From the NCBI GenBank assembly GCA_946479745.1, contig CAMLGZ010000022.1:1-64000 (forward strand): DNA of 64,000 nt. Direction: 5' to 3'. The notes beneath the pieces are model-generated. The model did no database searches, was not told where the DNA came from, and was given only the letters and a program-made list of their open reading frames with translations. Positions 1-8,901 of the stretch are shown here, piece by piece. The stretch comes from an uncultured Pseudoxanthomonas sp. (GTDB lineage Bacteria > Pseudomonadota > Gammaproteobacteria > Xanthomonadales > Xanthomonadaceae). The position numbers and the translations under genes were made by a program. How positions within the stretch are numbered: position 1 is the first letter of the stretch; each line of letters begins with the position of its first letter.

Positions 1-1918
1 TGAACGTGTGGCCGCCATCCGTCGACACGTAGACCTTGCCCGGCGTGCCCCACCAGTGGCCGCCGGAATCGTAGGCATAGACCTTGTTCGGGTTCTTGCG
101 GTCTGCGACCAGGTGGTAGGCGCGGGGGAAGATGGTGTTGATCGCGGGCAGATTGGTCGGCACCCAGGTGGCGCCGTTGTCTGTGGTGTAGGACGGCACC
201 GAGTTGCCGGGCGCCCAGACCGCCTTGTTGCGCGCGGTGATGGCGATGCTCGCTTCCCCACCCTTGTTTTCCGCGACGCCCGGCGGGTAGGTGGCGAACT
301 GGGCCCAGGTGTTGCCGCCGTCGCCGGACCACACGCCGTAGCCGGTACTGGTGCCCAGGACGACGCCGATGGTGGCCATGTACTGCGGGTCGGACCACGC
401 CATGTCGGCGGCGAAGCCGTTGCTCCAGCTAGTGGCCGGCGTCAGCGTCGGCTTGGTCGCGAGGTTGGTGTGCACCCAGGTGCCGACGTCGCCCATACCG
501 TTGATCACGGTGTACGTTGCGCCGGCCGGAGGCGTGGCGAGGCCCAGGACGGCGGTCTCCTCAAGGCCGTCGATCGCCTCGTTCCAGCTCGGCGTGGCCG
601 AGGAGGCGTTGCGGGTTTCCCAGATGCCGCCGCCATGCACATGCAACACACGGTCGGGGTTGGACGGATCGATCTCGACATCGTCGGGCCAGCCCCAGAA
701 GGCGCCGTCGGCCGGCGTACGCGGCATGGTGGCCGCGATCTCGCGCCAGGTTTGGCCGCCGTCGCTGGACAACTGGACGGCTTGCTGGCCGCTGTAGTTG
801 CCCCAGGAGTTGGTCACGCCCAGTGCGATGCGGGTGCTCGCGCCGGTGCCGGAGACGGACAGGCCGCCGAGCCCGAGACCTGTCCCCGTCCCCCCGCTGT
901 TCGGGTCCTTCAGCAAGGTCCAGTTGTTGCCGTCGAATTTGTAGAGCCGGGCGGGGCCGCCTGCGCCTGGCCCGGAGTCCTTGGTGAACACGACATAGAA
1001 CATGCCGTCCGCGGCTCGCACCATGTGCGGGATGTGGTAGCCGGAGATCGGGGTCGTGACCGGCGTCCATGAGGTGCCGCCGTTGCTGGACTTGTACAGG
1101 TTCGAGGCCAGGCCTGCTGTCTGGACGTAGTCCGGGGCGATTGGCGCGTAAATCGTCTGCGTGGCCGAGCCGCTGCCCCTGGTGCCGGTGTCGTAGACGA
1201 CCGTCTCGACGCCCATCGCGCTGTTCATGCCCAAGGCATTGATCTGGTCCTGGGTCAACTTCGCGGACGACAGCGATGTGACCTGCGCCCAGGTGAGGCC
1301 CGAGTCGTTGCTCTTCCACAGGCCGGCCGTGCGCGTGGCGTAGAACAGCGTCGACGGCCTGTTGGGGTCGACCATCAGGCGTTCGCCGATGGCGCGGCCG
1401 GGATTGTTGCCGCCCAGGGGGAAGGGCAGGCCGACGTAGGTCCACTGGTCACCGCGGTTGCTGGAGAGATACAGGCGGCCGTTGCCTTCGGCCGTGTACA
1501 TGCCGGCGGCCATGTAGACAAGCTGGTCGTTGTTCGGATCGACGGCGATGCTTTCGACGCCGTGGTACCGGGCCTCGGCTGCACCGAAGCCCAGACCATC
1601 GGTGATGGGCGTCCAGGACGACGCGCCCTGGTTCCAGCGGTAGGCGCCACCAATGTCGGTGCGCGCGTACAGCAGGTTGGCGGTGGTCGGATGGAAGACG
1701 AGGCCGGTGACGTAGCCGCCACCGCCGAACTTCACGCTGTTCCAAGTCTTGTAGCCCATCAGTCTCGCTGGGAGTGGGCCTGCCATTACCCGCTGCGGCG
1801 TCGCAGCGGCTGCGGCTTTGGGCGTGGGCGCGGGAGGTGACGACGTTGTGCCGCCACAGGCCGCCAGGCCGAACAGAACGGACAGGGCCACCATGCCCCG
1901 CAGATATTGTTGTGTCAT
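1..1918 (-). CDS. GH74-family xyloglucanase-like lipoprotein (partial, runs off the left edge)
   Basis: The frame stays open from the ATG at 1918 to the window edge, so 639 residues are visible and the C-terminus is missing. Residues 1-20 form a lipoprotein signal peptide ending in lipobox LAAC (C21), followed by a Pro/Ala-rich linker. The domain opens with the GGGGYV stretch (65-70) and RTDIGGAYRW (86-95), the N-terminal signature of GH74 endo-xyloglucanases and related seven-bladed propellers. BNR-like S-x-D/N-G-G-x-T-W repeats recur throughout. GH74 enzymes cleave the beta-1,4-glucan backbone of xyloglucan. Ribosome-binding site AAGGGGA (1926-1932) lies 7 nt before the start and supports it. 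The fucosidase gene lies about 100 bp upstream on the same strand, suggesting one operon. Substrate is inferred from family; some GH74 members act on other glucans. Confidence 0.85.
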   Translation of the reverse strand, partial: MTQQYLRGMVALSVLFGLAACGGTTSSPPAPTPKAAAAATPQRVMAGPLPARLMGYKTWNSVKFGGGGYVTGLVFHPTTANLLYARTDIGGAYRWNQGASSWTPITDGLGFGAAEARYHGVESIAVDPNNDQLVYMAAGMYTAEGNGRLYLSSNRGDQWTYVGLPFPLGGNNPGRAIGERLMVDPNRPSTLFYATRTAGLWKSNDSGLTWAQVTSLSSAKLTQDQINALGMNSAMGVETVVYDTGTRGSGSATQTIYAPIAPDYVQTAGLASNLYKSSNGGTSWTPVTTPISGYHIPHMVRAADGMFYVVFTKDSGPGAGGPARLYKFDGNNWTLLKDPNSGGTGTGLGLGGLSVSGTGASTRIALGVTNSWGNYSGQQAVQLSSDGGQTWREIAATMPRTPADGAFWGWPDDVEIDPSNPDRVLHVHGGGIWETRNASSATPSWNEAIDGLEETAVLGLATPPAGATYTVINGMGDVGTWVHTNLATKPTLTPATSWSNGFAADMAWSDPQYMATIGVVLGTSTGYGVWSGDGGNTWAQFATYPPGVAENKGGEASIAITARNKAVWAPGNSVPSYTTDNGATWVPTNLPAINTIFPRAYHLVADRKNPNKVYAYDSGGHWWGTPGKVYVSTDGGHTF

Positions 1919-2024
1919 CGCTTAGTCCCCTTCGATGCGGCAGATGCGTAATGGTTCGAGATCGCGCCGTAGACTGTCCCGCTGTCGCGGCAATCCCCGC
2001 GAATGCCTTCATATGCGGTGTTTT

Positions 2025-3662
2025 TTAAACCAGACCGTTGCCACGAATCTTCAGGACTATGGCGATCGATCCAGCCAGTCCTTCGGGCAGGCGCACTTCC
2101 AATCCCTTGCTGCTGCGCTCGAACGGCAGGCTTTCCGCCGAACCCAGTGCCTCGATGCGGTCGATGGCGCCGGGTGCCAGCGCCGACTCCTCGGCCAGCG
2201 CCTGGATGCGCAGCGCGCCATCGCGCGGCCAGCCCATCGCGATGGCATAGAGCGCGCCGCCCTTGGCGGTGAAGCGGATGTCTGCGGCGGTGAAAGGCTG
2301 CGAGGTGTGTTCGCTGAACATGCCGCCCGCCACGCGCGTAGGTCCTTCGCCGAAAGTGCGCCAGGGCCGCGTACCGTGGATCGCTTCGCTGTTGCGCCCC
2401 ATCCAGGCAGCGATTTCACCGAGAATTTTCCGCTCGTCCGCGTCGACCGTGCCGTCGCCGCGCACCGGTACCGACAGCAGCAGGTTGCCGTTCTTCGAAA
2501 CGATATCGCACAGGCGATGGATCACCGTGGTCGCCGACTTGTACTGATGGTTGTCGAAGATCGAACGGTCGTAGTGCCAGTCGCCCAGGCAGGTGTCGGT
2601 CTGCCAGGGCAGCGGCTCGATGCCTTCGCGGAAGCCCCGCTCCACATCCTCCACCAGGCCGGCCCGCCGTTCGGCAGGCAGCACCTTGGCGTTGATCACC
2701 GCTTCCAGCTTGCCGCCATGCCAGGCCATGCTGGCGTTGTAGTAGTGGGCGGCGATGTCCAGTCCTGCCTGACCCAACGGCAGACCGGAGTTATCGAAAT
2801 AGACCAGGTCGGGCCGGTAGCTATCGATCAAGTCGCGGCAGCGCAGGAACCATTGACGCGTGAACGCGGGGTTCTGCAGTGGCGCCTTCTCGTCCCAGAC
2901 GCGGTCGTTCTGCTCGTGCCATTCGTTCGCTGTACGAATGGTGGTGATGCCGTCGGGCATCACTATGTTGCGTCCGGTGTAGAGCGCCTGCGGATCCATC
3001 CCCTGCCACCAGGTGCCACGGCCATCGGCTTTCGTCAGCCGGTAGGCATCGTAGCGCTGGCCGGCGAGCGGTCCTTCCGGATCGTAACCGTAGGCCGTCT
3101 GGAACCAGTGCCAGGCGTGCGCCGAATGGTTGCTGACGCCGAAGCGCAAGCCGCGTGCGCGCGCCGCCTTCGCCCAGGTGCCGACGATATCGCGCTTGGG
3201 TCCCACCCGGACGGTGTTCCAACCGTGGTGTTTGGAGTCGTAGCAATCCTGATTGTCGTGATGGTTGGCCAGTGCGACGAAGTAGCGCGCGCCGGCGTTC
3301 ACGTACAGGTCCATCAATGCGTCAGGATCCCAGTTCTCCGCTTTCCAGCGGTTCTGGATTTCCCTGAAGCCGGTCTTGGTGGGATGGCCGTAGTTCTGCA
3401 GATGGTGGTCGTATTGGCGGTGGCCCTGGAGGTACATGTTGCGGGCGTACCAATCTCCCGCTTCGGGCACGCACTGCGCGCTCCAGTGCGCCCAGATGCC
3501 GAACTTGGCGTCGCGGAACCAGTCGGGCGTGCGGTAACCGTCCACCAGCGAATCCCAACTCGGCGAGAAGTCGGGCGCAAGCGCCGCGGCGCTTGCGCCC
3601 CACAACGGAAGCGACGCCGCTGCGGCCGTGGATTGAATGAATGACCGACGAGATAGTTTCAT
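2025..3662 (-). CDS. GH29 alpha-L-fucosidase, Tat-exported
   Basis: The protein has about 545 residues. It starts with a twin-arginine signal (SRRSFIQ, then an Ala-rich hydrophobic stretch), so it is probably exported folded. The catalytic domain shows GH29 hallmarks: AKFGIWAHWSAQ near residue 60, a D-L-V-Y-F-D-N-S strand whose second Asp (about D290) fits the nucleophile, and NGNLLLSVP...DGTVDADE late in the domain. GH29 enzymes remove terminal alpha-L-fucose, for example from xyloglucan side chains. The ATG at 3662 is preferred; a GTG two codons upstream (3668) is possible. Neither has a strong ribosome-binding site. It lies upstream of the GH74 gene in the same direction and opposite the GH2 beta-galactosidase. 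Together these would strip and cut fucogalacto-xyloglucan. Confidence 0.9.
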   Translation of the reverse strand: MKLSRRSFIQSTAAAASLPLWGASAAALAPDFSPSWDSLVDGYRTPDWFRDAKFGIWAHWSAQCVPEAGDWYARNMYLQGHRQYDHHLQNYGHPTKTGFREIQNRWKAENWDPDALMDLYVNAGARYFVALANHHDNQDCYDSKHHGWNTVRVGPKRDIVGTWAKAARARGLRFGVSNHSAHAWHWFQTAYGYDPEGPLAGQRYDAYRLTKADGRGTWWQGMDPQALYTGRNIVMPDGITTIRTANEWHEQNDRVWDEKAPLQNPAFTRQWFLRCRDLIDSYRPDLVYFDNSGLPLGQAGLDIAAHYYNASMAWHGGKLEAVINAKVLPAERRAGLVEDVERGFREGIEPLPWQTDTCLGDWHYDRSIFDNHQYKSATTVIHRLCDIVSKNGNLLLSVPVRGDGTVDADERKILGEIAAWMGRNSEAIHGTRPWRTFGEGPTRVAGGMFSEHTSQPFTAADIRFTAKGGALYAIAMGWPRDGALRIQALAEESALAPGAIDRIEALGSAESLPFERSSKGLEVRLPEGLAGSIAIVLKIRGNGLV

Positions 3663-3828
3663 GGGCACGGGGGAATCTCGGATAGTCGGATGTCAGGAAC
3701 TTCCACCACGGCCTAGTGGGCGGCAGCGAGGGTGGCCTGCGCCTTCCGGTGAAAGTGCATTCGCTGCAAGGCAGCACGCTTGATTCTGCGGGCTTGACGC
3801 ATATGCCACAAATGCCTAAAAAATCATT

Positions 3829-3849
3829 ATCGATATACGAATCGATATA
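3829..3849. promoter_or_regulatory. Tandem ATCGATATA repeats, candidate operator
   Basis: ATCGATATA occurs at 3829-3837 and again at 3841-3849, start-to-start 12 bp, each containing the palindrome ATCGAT. A related copy is at 4152-4160. They lie between the divergent fucosidase and galactosidase genes. No regulator for them is encoded nearby, so a regulatory role is inference only. Confidence 0.3.
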
Positions 3850-3945
3850 GCGGAGCGGAACGCCGCCTGCGCCAAGAAGGTGCTGAACATAGGAGAATCG
3901 GCTGGCTAGGGCGGTTTTCTGGTTCAAGCAGTAACGAAATGACTT

Positions 3946-3995
3946 CGTCATCCCAGCGGCTTTCAACAGCGAAGCTGGTCAAGCTGGGATGACGA
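3946..3995. repeat. REP-like inverted repeat
   Basis: TCGTCATCCCAGC (3946-3958) is perfectly inverted as GCTGGGATGACGA (3983-3995) with a 24-nt loop. The position between divergent genes and the GTCATCCCAGC core resemble short palindromic intergenic repeats common in Xanthomonadales. There is no T-run, so it is not a typical terminator. Confidence 0.55.
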
Positions 3996-4381
3996 GCTCT
4001 TTATGAGCTGCCGCCGCCGCCCGCCCCCCGGCCGGACCATGAAAAATGCATCGCTGGGTGACCGCCACGTGCTGACAGCAACCGGGCCCTGGGGTGTTCG
4101 AATCCATATTCGAATGAATATAGAAGCCGGCGATATTGTTATTTTTTAAGCATCGATATGCCTTGTAGCATCGCGCCGTAACGCACCGTCGCATTAGCGG
4201 CTCTGGTTCCGCTTCTTTTCCGCGGCTCGCTTCTTCATCCATGAATGCGCCCGAAAAGCCGCATCGGCGCAGCAGGTGCAGTTCGAGGCATGCAGTGGTT
4301 TCTGGCTCAAAGCGTCGGTGTTCCTGGCGTGTTCGACAGCGCCAAGTCATCGGCAACGCAACATCCAGCGGGAGAACCACT

Positions 4382-6826
4382 ATGAGAATGATTCCGGCCA
4401 TGAAACGACGCATTGCGGCAACACTGTTTCTTGCAATAGCCGCATCGCCTGCCTGGGCGGAAGTCCGCAACCTGTCGCAGGACTGGCGCTTCCACGCCGG
4501 AGAGGCCGCAGGTGCGGAGCGGACTGCCTTCGACGACCGCTCCTGGAAACGCATGGCGGTGCCTCACGATTTCTCGATCATGGACAAAGCGGATGGGAAG
4601 CCCCCGTTCGACCGGGATACCCCCAGCGGCCAGGATTCGGGCTACCTGCCCGGCGGCATCGGCTGGTATCGCCGGGATCTGGTTCTCTCGCCGACCGAGG
4701 CTTCCCGCATCGTGCGGCTGGACTTCGAAGCCGTGTACATGGACGCCGACATCTGGGTAAACGGCGAACACCTCAAGAAGCACCGCTACGGTTACACCGC
4801 CTTTACCGTCGATCTGGCCGGCAAGGTGCGCGCCGGCAGCAACGTCGTTGTCGTGCGCGTCGATCATGCTGATCCGTCTTCGCGCTGGTATGCGGGCTCT
4901 GGGTTGATCAGGCCGGTCGCGTTGGAACTCCTGGATCCGGTCCACATCGAGCCCGAGAGCGTATTCGTCTCCACTCCGGTGGCGACCGAAGACCGCGGCG
5001 TGGTCGCGGTGAGCACCGCCATCGCCAACCGATCCACCAAGACGCAGTCGGTCGAATGGATATCCAAAGTGGTTACGGCCAGCGGCGAAACGATTGCCGA
5101 AGGCAGGCAGACGCATGCGCTGCCTGCCGGTGCGCGCACAGAACGCTCGCAGGAACTGGTCGTGGCCAATCCGCGTCTGTGGTCGCCGGATTCCCCTGCT
5201 CTCTACACGCTGGTGCAGGAGATACGCATCGGCGGGGCGACCGTCGATGAGAGGCGAACCCGCTTCGGAATCCGTGCGATCTCCCTGGACGCCGACAAAG
5301 GTCTGCGCATCAACGGCCAGCGGGTATTGCTGCGCGGCGGCAACATCCACCACGACAACTACATGATCGGCGCCGCAGGCGCGCCCGACGCGGACGCCCG
5401 CAAGGTCGCCCTGATGAAGGCCGCCGGCTACAACGCCATTCGCAACGCACACAATCCGGCCAGCCAAGCCACGCTCGACGCTGCAGACGAACTGGGCATG
5501 CTGGTCATCGATGAAGCGTTCGACAGCTGGAACAAGAGCAAGAAGCCACAGGACTATTCGCGCTTCTTCGCCGAAGACTGGTCGCAGGACATCGACAGCA
5601 TGGTCGTCAGCGGCCGCAACCATCCCAGCGTGCTGTTCTGGAGCATCGGCAACGAGATCCCCGAAGACGGCACGGCCCAGGGAGTCGAGACGGCCCGCAA
5701 GCTCGCCGAGCGCGTGCGCATGCTCGATCCCACGCGGCCCGTCACCCAGGCCATCAACGCCGACCCACCGAGGAGCACCACCCAGGCCACGGAACTGGAC
5801 GTCGTCGGCTACAACTATCACGCCCACATCTTCGACAAGGAGCATGAGCAGCTTCCCAAGCTGACGAAGTACACCTCCGAATCCTTGTCGAAGGATCTCT
5901 TCCCCTACTGGCGCGCGGTCGAAAGCAAGCCGTGGGTGATCGGGGACTTCGTCTGGACTGCGGTGGACTACCTGGGCGAATCCGGCATCGGCTGGATGGG
6001 GTACAGCCAGGATTGGCAGAAACTCGGTCCCTACCCTTGGCACCTGGCGTATAGCGGCGAGATCGATGCGACCGGGCGCCTGCGCCCGGCGGCCTACTAC
6101 CGCCAGGTCGTCTGGAAGACCGGCGTCACGCCGATCTCCGCCTTCGTCCGGCAGCCCAAGGGCACCGAGGACTTGCCCGACCGCCACTTGTATCCGATCA
6201 CGCCGCCGCACCTCGACTGGTCGCTGGAAGACGTCCATCCCAGCTGGACGTGGCCGGGGCAGGAAGGCAAGCGCCAGGAGGTACTGGTCTATTCCGAATT
6301 GCCGGAAGTGGAACTGTTCCTCAACGGCAAGAGCCTCGGTCGCAAATCCGTCGGCGTGGAAAGCGAATACAAGGCCGCTTACGACGTGCCTTACGCGCCG
6401 GGTCGGCTGCTCGCCGTGGGCTATCGCGACGGGCGCGAAGCCGCGCGCTGGGAACTGCGCACGGCAAGCCAACCCGCAGCCGCCGCAGTATCGGTGGACC
6501 GGCAGCAACTCAAGGCCAATGGCGAGGACCTGGCCTACGTCGCCGTGGAACTGCACGACGCCGACGGCACACCCCTCTATTCCCGCAAGGACGACAGAAA
6601 AGTACGCGTGCGCGTGAGCGGAGCGGGAACGCTGGCCGGCATCGGCAACGGGAATCCTGTGGATGTTTCCAGCTTCCAGTCCGGTGAACGCACGACCTTC
6701 CACGGGCGGGTGGTCGCCGTCGTCCGCGCTGGCGCCCAAGCCGGCCCCATCGTCGTCGACATCGAGACCGAAGGCCTGCCCTCCCGCCAAGTGCGGCTGA
6801 ACGCGGTCGCGCCGCAACCGTTTTGA
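4382..6826 (+). CDS. GH2 beta-galactosidase, exported
   Basis: The protein has 814 residues. An N-terminal signal peptide (MKRRIAATLFLAIAASPAWA) begins at Met7; ribosome-binding site GGGAG precedes the ATG at 4382. Domains in order are: GH2 sugar-binding jelly roll (NLSQDWRF onward), an immunoglobulin-like domain, the TIM barrel beginning near GLRINGQRVLLRGGNIHH, a DUF4982-like domain (VELFLNGKSLG), and a C-terminal Ig-like domain. The acid/base is probably E425 (SIGNEIPE). The nucleophile is probably E500 in the TSES stretch. Members release beta-galactose from side chains or oligosaccharides. Next to GH74 and GH29 genes, galactosylated xyloglucan is the natural candidate substrate. A beta-glucuronidase or other GH2 specificity cannot be excluded from sequence alone. 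Confidence 0.88.
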   Translation: MRMIPAMKRRIAATLFLAIAASPAWAEVRNLSQDWRFHAGEAAGAERTAFDDRSWKRMAVPHDFSIMDKADGKPPFDRDTPSGQDSGYLPGGIGWYRRDLVLSPTEASRIVRLDFEAVYMDADIWVNGEHLKKHRYGYTAFTVDLAGKVRAGSNVVVVRVDHADPSSRWYAGSGLIRPVALELLDPVHIEPESVFVSTPVATEDRGVVAVSTAIANRSTKTQSVEWISKVVTASGETIAEGRQTHALPAGARTERSQELVVANPRLWSPDSPALYTLVQEIRIGGATVDERRTRFGIRAISLDADKGLRINGQRVLLRGGNIHHDNYMIGAAGAPDADARKVALMKAAGYNAIRNAHNPASQATLDAADELGMLVIDEAFDSWNKSKKPQDYSRFFAEDWSQDIDSMVVSGRNHPSVLFWSIGNEIPEDGTAQGVETARKLAERVRMLDPTRPVTQAINADPPRSTTQATELDVVGYNYHAHIFDKEHEQLPKLTKYTSESLSKDLFPYWRAVESKPWVIGDFVWTAVDYLGESGIGWMGYSQDWQKLGPYPWHLAYSGEIDATGRLRPAAYYRQVVWKTGVTPISAFVRQPKGTEDLPDRHLYPITPPHLDWSLEDVHPSWTWPGQEGKRQEVLVYSELPEVELFLNGKSLGRKSVGVESEYKAAYDVPYAPGRLLAVGYRDGREAARWELRTASQPAAAAVSVDRQQLKANGEDLAYVAVELHDADGTPLYSRKDDRKVRVRVSGAGTLAGIGNGNPVDVSSFQSGERTTFHGRVVAVVRAGAQAGPIVVDIETEGLPSRQVRLNAVAPQPF

Positions 6827-6838
6827 ACGGACCGGTTC

Positions 6839-6866
6839 CCGGCCGCAGCGCGCGGCCGGTACTTTT
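6839..6866 (+). terminator. Rho-independent terminator after the GH2 gene
   Basis: Stem CCGGCCGC (6839-6846) pairs with GCGGCCGG (6852-6859), loop AGCGC, followed by TACTTTT. It lies 13 bp after the GH2 stop codon. Confidence 0.7.
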
Positions 6867-6959
6867 AAGGAAGGACAACGGCGACGCCTGATGCCGCAAC
6901 GCGCGATTCGCTGAAGCGTGCGAGCGACAGCCTCCGATGGCGGCTATCGGCTGCGGATC

Positions 6960-7661
6960 CTACGTCGATGCGCGGCCAGAGAGTGCACTCATTTGCGCCC
7001 GTTGCGCCGGTTTCGCGCACACCCGATCGAAGATTCGGTAGCTCCCCTCGTAGAGAAGCAGCGGAAGCAGCCAACTCAGCCAGAGCAATGTCGCGATTAT
7101 TGCCGGCGACGGTACCAGTTCCATCGCCACCAGCGCTTCAAGAAGTATCCGGAAAGTGATCGGAGAGAGCGTCACCAGATAATTGCGGATCATCCAGTGC
7201 CGGTGCGGCGGCACCCGGCCACGGTGGATGGCGGCCAGCGCGACCAGGGCGGTCGTCAACCACGCGAGTGCGGTAGCGGCGAACGCCGTGCGGATTTCGA
7301 AGGGCGCCGGTGAAGTAGCGATCAGTCCTGTGGCACCTGCGCAGGCGATGAGCATGCCAATCATGTAGATCCGGCCCGTCCGGCGATGCAGGCGCGGATA
7401 CGTCCGCGGCCACCGGGTCAGGAACTGAAGCGGCCCCAGGACAATGGTCAGCGCCCCGCCCGCAAGATGGGTCCACAGCCAAGCCCTTCGCGACCAGAAC
7501 ATGGTGTAGGCACCGGGATCCAGATGGTGGTACTTGCCATAGACGGTCAGCAGGAAGTTGACGCTGACCGCCCCGAGGGCAAGCCACACGATGGCCCAGC
7601 CAACGCGCCGGACAAGGCGAACGCGGGTCGGCAAAACGGCATCCCGGAACGAGTAACCCAT
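6960..7661 (-). CDS. DUF2306 integral membrane protein
   Basis: A protein of 233 residues from the ATG at 7661; an in-frame TTG at 7688 would add nine residues but lacks support. Several hydrophobic segments span most of the protein. It has the DUF2306 pattern: a conserved His in the second membrane segment (LWTHLAGG), the LHRRTGRIYMIGM segment, and the HRHWMIRNY segment late in the chain. DUF2306 proteins are multi-pass membrane proteins of unknown function, possibly haem- or quinone-related because of these conserved histidines. It stands alone, convergent with the GH2 gene, and downstream of the TetR gene on the same strand with a 102-bp gap. Confidence 0.75.
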   Translation of the reverse strand: MGYSFRDAVLPTRVRLVRRVGWAIVWLALGAVSVNFLLTVYGKYHHLDPGAYTMFWSRRAWLWTHLAGGALTIVLGPLQFLTRWPRTYPRLHRRTGRIYMIGMLIACAGATGLIATSPAPFEIRTAFAATALAWLTTALVALAAIHRGRVPPHRHWMIRNYLVTLSPITFRILLEALVAMELVPSPAIIATLLWLSWLLPLLLYEGSYRIFDRVCAKPAQRAQMSALSGRAST

Positions 7662-7763
7662 AGGTGCCTCAGGCTCGTGTCTGGCCAAAGGATACAGGGC
7701 GGCGGCGATTTGATTGAACCGTGCCTCACGGCGCCGGAGACAGCTCGGCTTTTGGTTGCGGAT

Positions 7764-8375
7764 TCAATCGAGCGGCGGTCTCAGACGATCGGTGGACAGC
7801 TTCGCAATCTCCCAGAACACCAGTGCGTCGCCGGTAGCTCGGGCAGACAGCATTGCGCCGTGTATCGATGCCATGAACATGGAGGCCTCCGCCGACGGGG
7901 TGTCGGACAGTTGCATGCTGCCCTTCGACTTCCCTTCCTCCATGTTGGACGCAACCCATGCGTGGAGGTCTTTGAAGTGCCCTTTGACTTCATCTGCGAC
8001 CTCGGCAGGAACAGCCGGAAGTTCCGCCGCCAGCAGAGCGCAAATGCAAATCGGAGGATTCGATCCTTCAATGCATTCCGCCCAGAAACGACAGTAGGCA
8101 ACAAGCCGCTCCAGGGGATCAGGGGTTAGTTGATCAAGTGACCGCAGGCCACGCCGCGTTGCGTCCCGATGGAGAGCGACCGTTGCCTTCACCAGATCCG
8201 ATTTGGTAGGGAAGTGATGGTGAATGCTGGCTTTTCTTACCTCCACCAACTCGGCAATATCTGCGTAGCTGAAGCCGTTGTACCCGCCCGACGCCAATAG
8301 CTCGTTCGTTCGTCGAATGATCTCCAGAGCTTTGGGCGAATACTGCAACTGCGGATCCGGGCGGGATGAGGTCAT
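7764..8375 (-). CDS. TetR/AcrR-family transcriptional regulator
   Basis: The protein has 203 residues. The N-terminal helix-turn-helix covers about residues 12-60 (ALEIIRRTNELL, then YADIAELVEVRKASIHHHFPTKSDLV), the classic TetR N-domain ending in the H-H-F-x-x-K recognition region. The C-terminal half is a ligand-binding domain with a Cys pair (CICALLAAE). Its ATG overlaps the stop of the upstream membrane-protein gene (8372-8375), so the two are translationally coupled. A perfect 18-bp palindrome inside the promoter upstream of that gene is the likely operator, implying autorepression. The ligand is unknown. Confidence 0.88.
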   Translation of the reverse strand: MTSSRPDPQLQYSPKALEIIRRTNELLASGGYNGFSYADIAELVEVRKASIHHHFPTKSDLVKATVALHRDATRRGLRSLDQLTPDPLERLVAYCRFWAECIEGSNPPICICALLAAELPAVPAEVADEVKGHFKDLHAWVASNMEEGKSKGSMQLSDTPSAEASMFMASIHGAMLSARATGDALVFWEIAKLSTDRLRPPLD

Positions 8376-8869
8376 TGATTCTCTGCCTTGCTTTGAACGG
8401 CTTTCCGCTTGTACAGCGCATACACCTGCAAAGGGATGCCAACTATCAGCGCCAGAAACAGCGCGCCCTGCACACCGAGCAGAAGCGGGTCTTTCAGATC
8501 GGTCACGAGCGGATTGCCGACAGGCAGTCTCCGCAAACTTTCACTGACGGTGGGGACCATCAACAGGAAGACGCTGATGCTGAGTGAAATCGTCTCAATG
8601 TACTTCCCGAATCGCTTCGCCGCCGACCACCTTGAGATGCCATAGCCCAGAAGAAGCACCACAAGCGTGACGGTCGCAACGATCGAGCTTATGGGCTGAT
8701 GCGCAATCGGATAGACCGTGAGCACTCCCAGCAACATGAACCAGAAGTACGCCCGGCCCGCCTTGGTGTCAGGAAGGATGCGTCCATGCCTGACAAGCAT
8801 GTAAGCGGCAAGAGGTATGGCAGGGAGGCTTCCCAGCGTGTGAAGCCAGCCAAGAGGAGAAATACCCAT
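8372..8869 (-). CDS. Small multi-pass membrane protein coupled to a TetR regulator
   Basis: The protein has 165 residues from the ATG at 8869. An in-frame TTG at 8887 is possible but would sit too close to the predicted transcription start. At least four hydrophobic segments are visible (near residues 8-25, 40-60, 62-80, 96-112 and 130-155), with a basic tail KRKAVQSKAENQ. I do not recognise the family. Being the first gene of an operon with its own TetR repressor suggests an inducible membrane function such as export or stress protection, but nothing in the sequence shows which. Confidence 0.65.
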   Translation of the reverse strand: MGISPLGWLHTLGSLPAIPLAAYMLVRHGRILPDTKAGRAYFWFMLLGVLTVYPIAHQPISSIVATVTLVVLLLGYGISRWSAAKRFGKYIETISLSISVFLLMVPTVSESLRRLPVGNPLVTDLKDPLLLGVQGALFLALIVGIPLQVYALYKRKAVQSKAENQ

Positions 8870-8901
8870 GGGGTCATTACCAACCAATCGAAGGAGAATT
8901 T

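Larger units (their letters stand above)
3663..4381. other. 719-bp divergent intergenic region between GH29 and GH2 genes
   Basis: No convincing gene is seen; the frames that cross it look like chance ORFs. It contains AT-rich patches unlike its surroundings: two direct copies of ATCGATATA (3829-3837, 3841-3849) and a related ATCGATATG (4152-4160). It also contains a long-armed hairpin (3946-3995). The layout fits two divergent promoters with operator sites for an unlinked regulator. Confidence 0.5.

Noticed and set aside
561..2012. Broken frames suggesting a frameshifted gene at the left edge
   Set aside because: The correct minus-strand frame is open from 1918 to 1 and reads as GH74; it is only cut by the window edge, not mutated.
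3979..4554. 191-codon minus-strand frame between GH29 and GH2
   Set aside because: It overlaps the GH2 signal-peptide region, has no recognisable motif, and covers the hairpin and promoter area.
4307..6817. Minus-strand open frame of over 800 codons within the GH2 gene
   Set aside because: Shadow frame opposite a clear GH2 protein; sequence is low-complexity, without a domain or ribosome-binding site.
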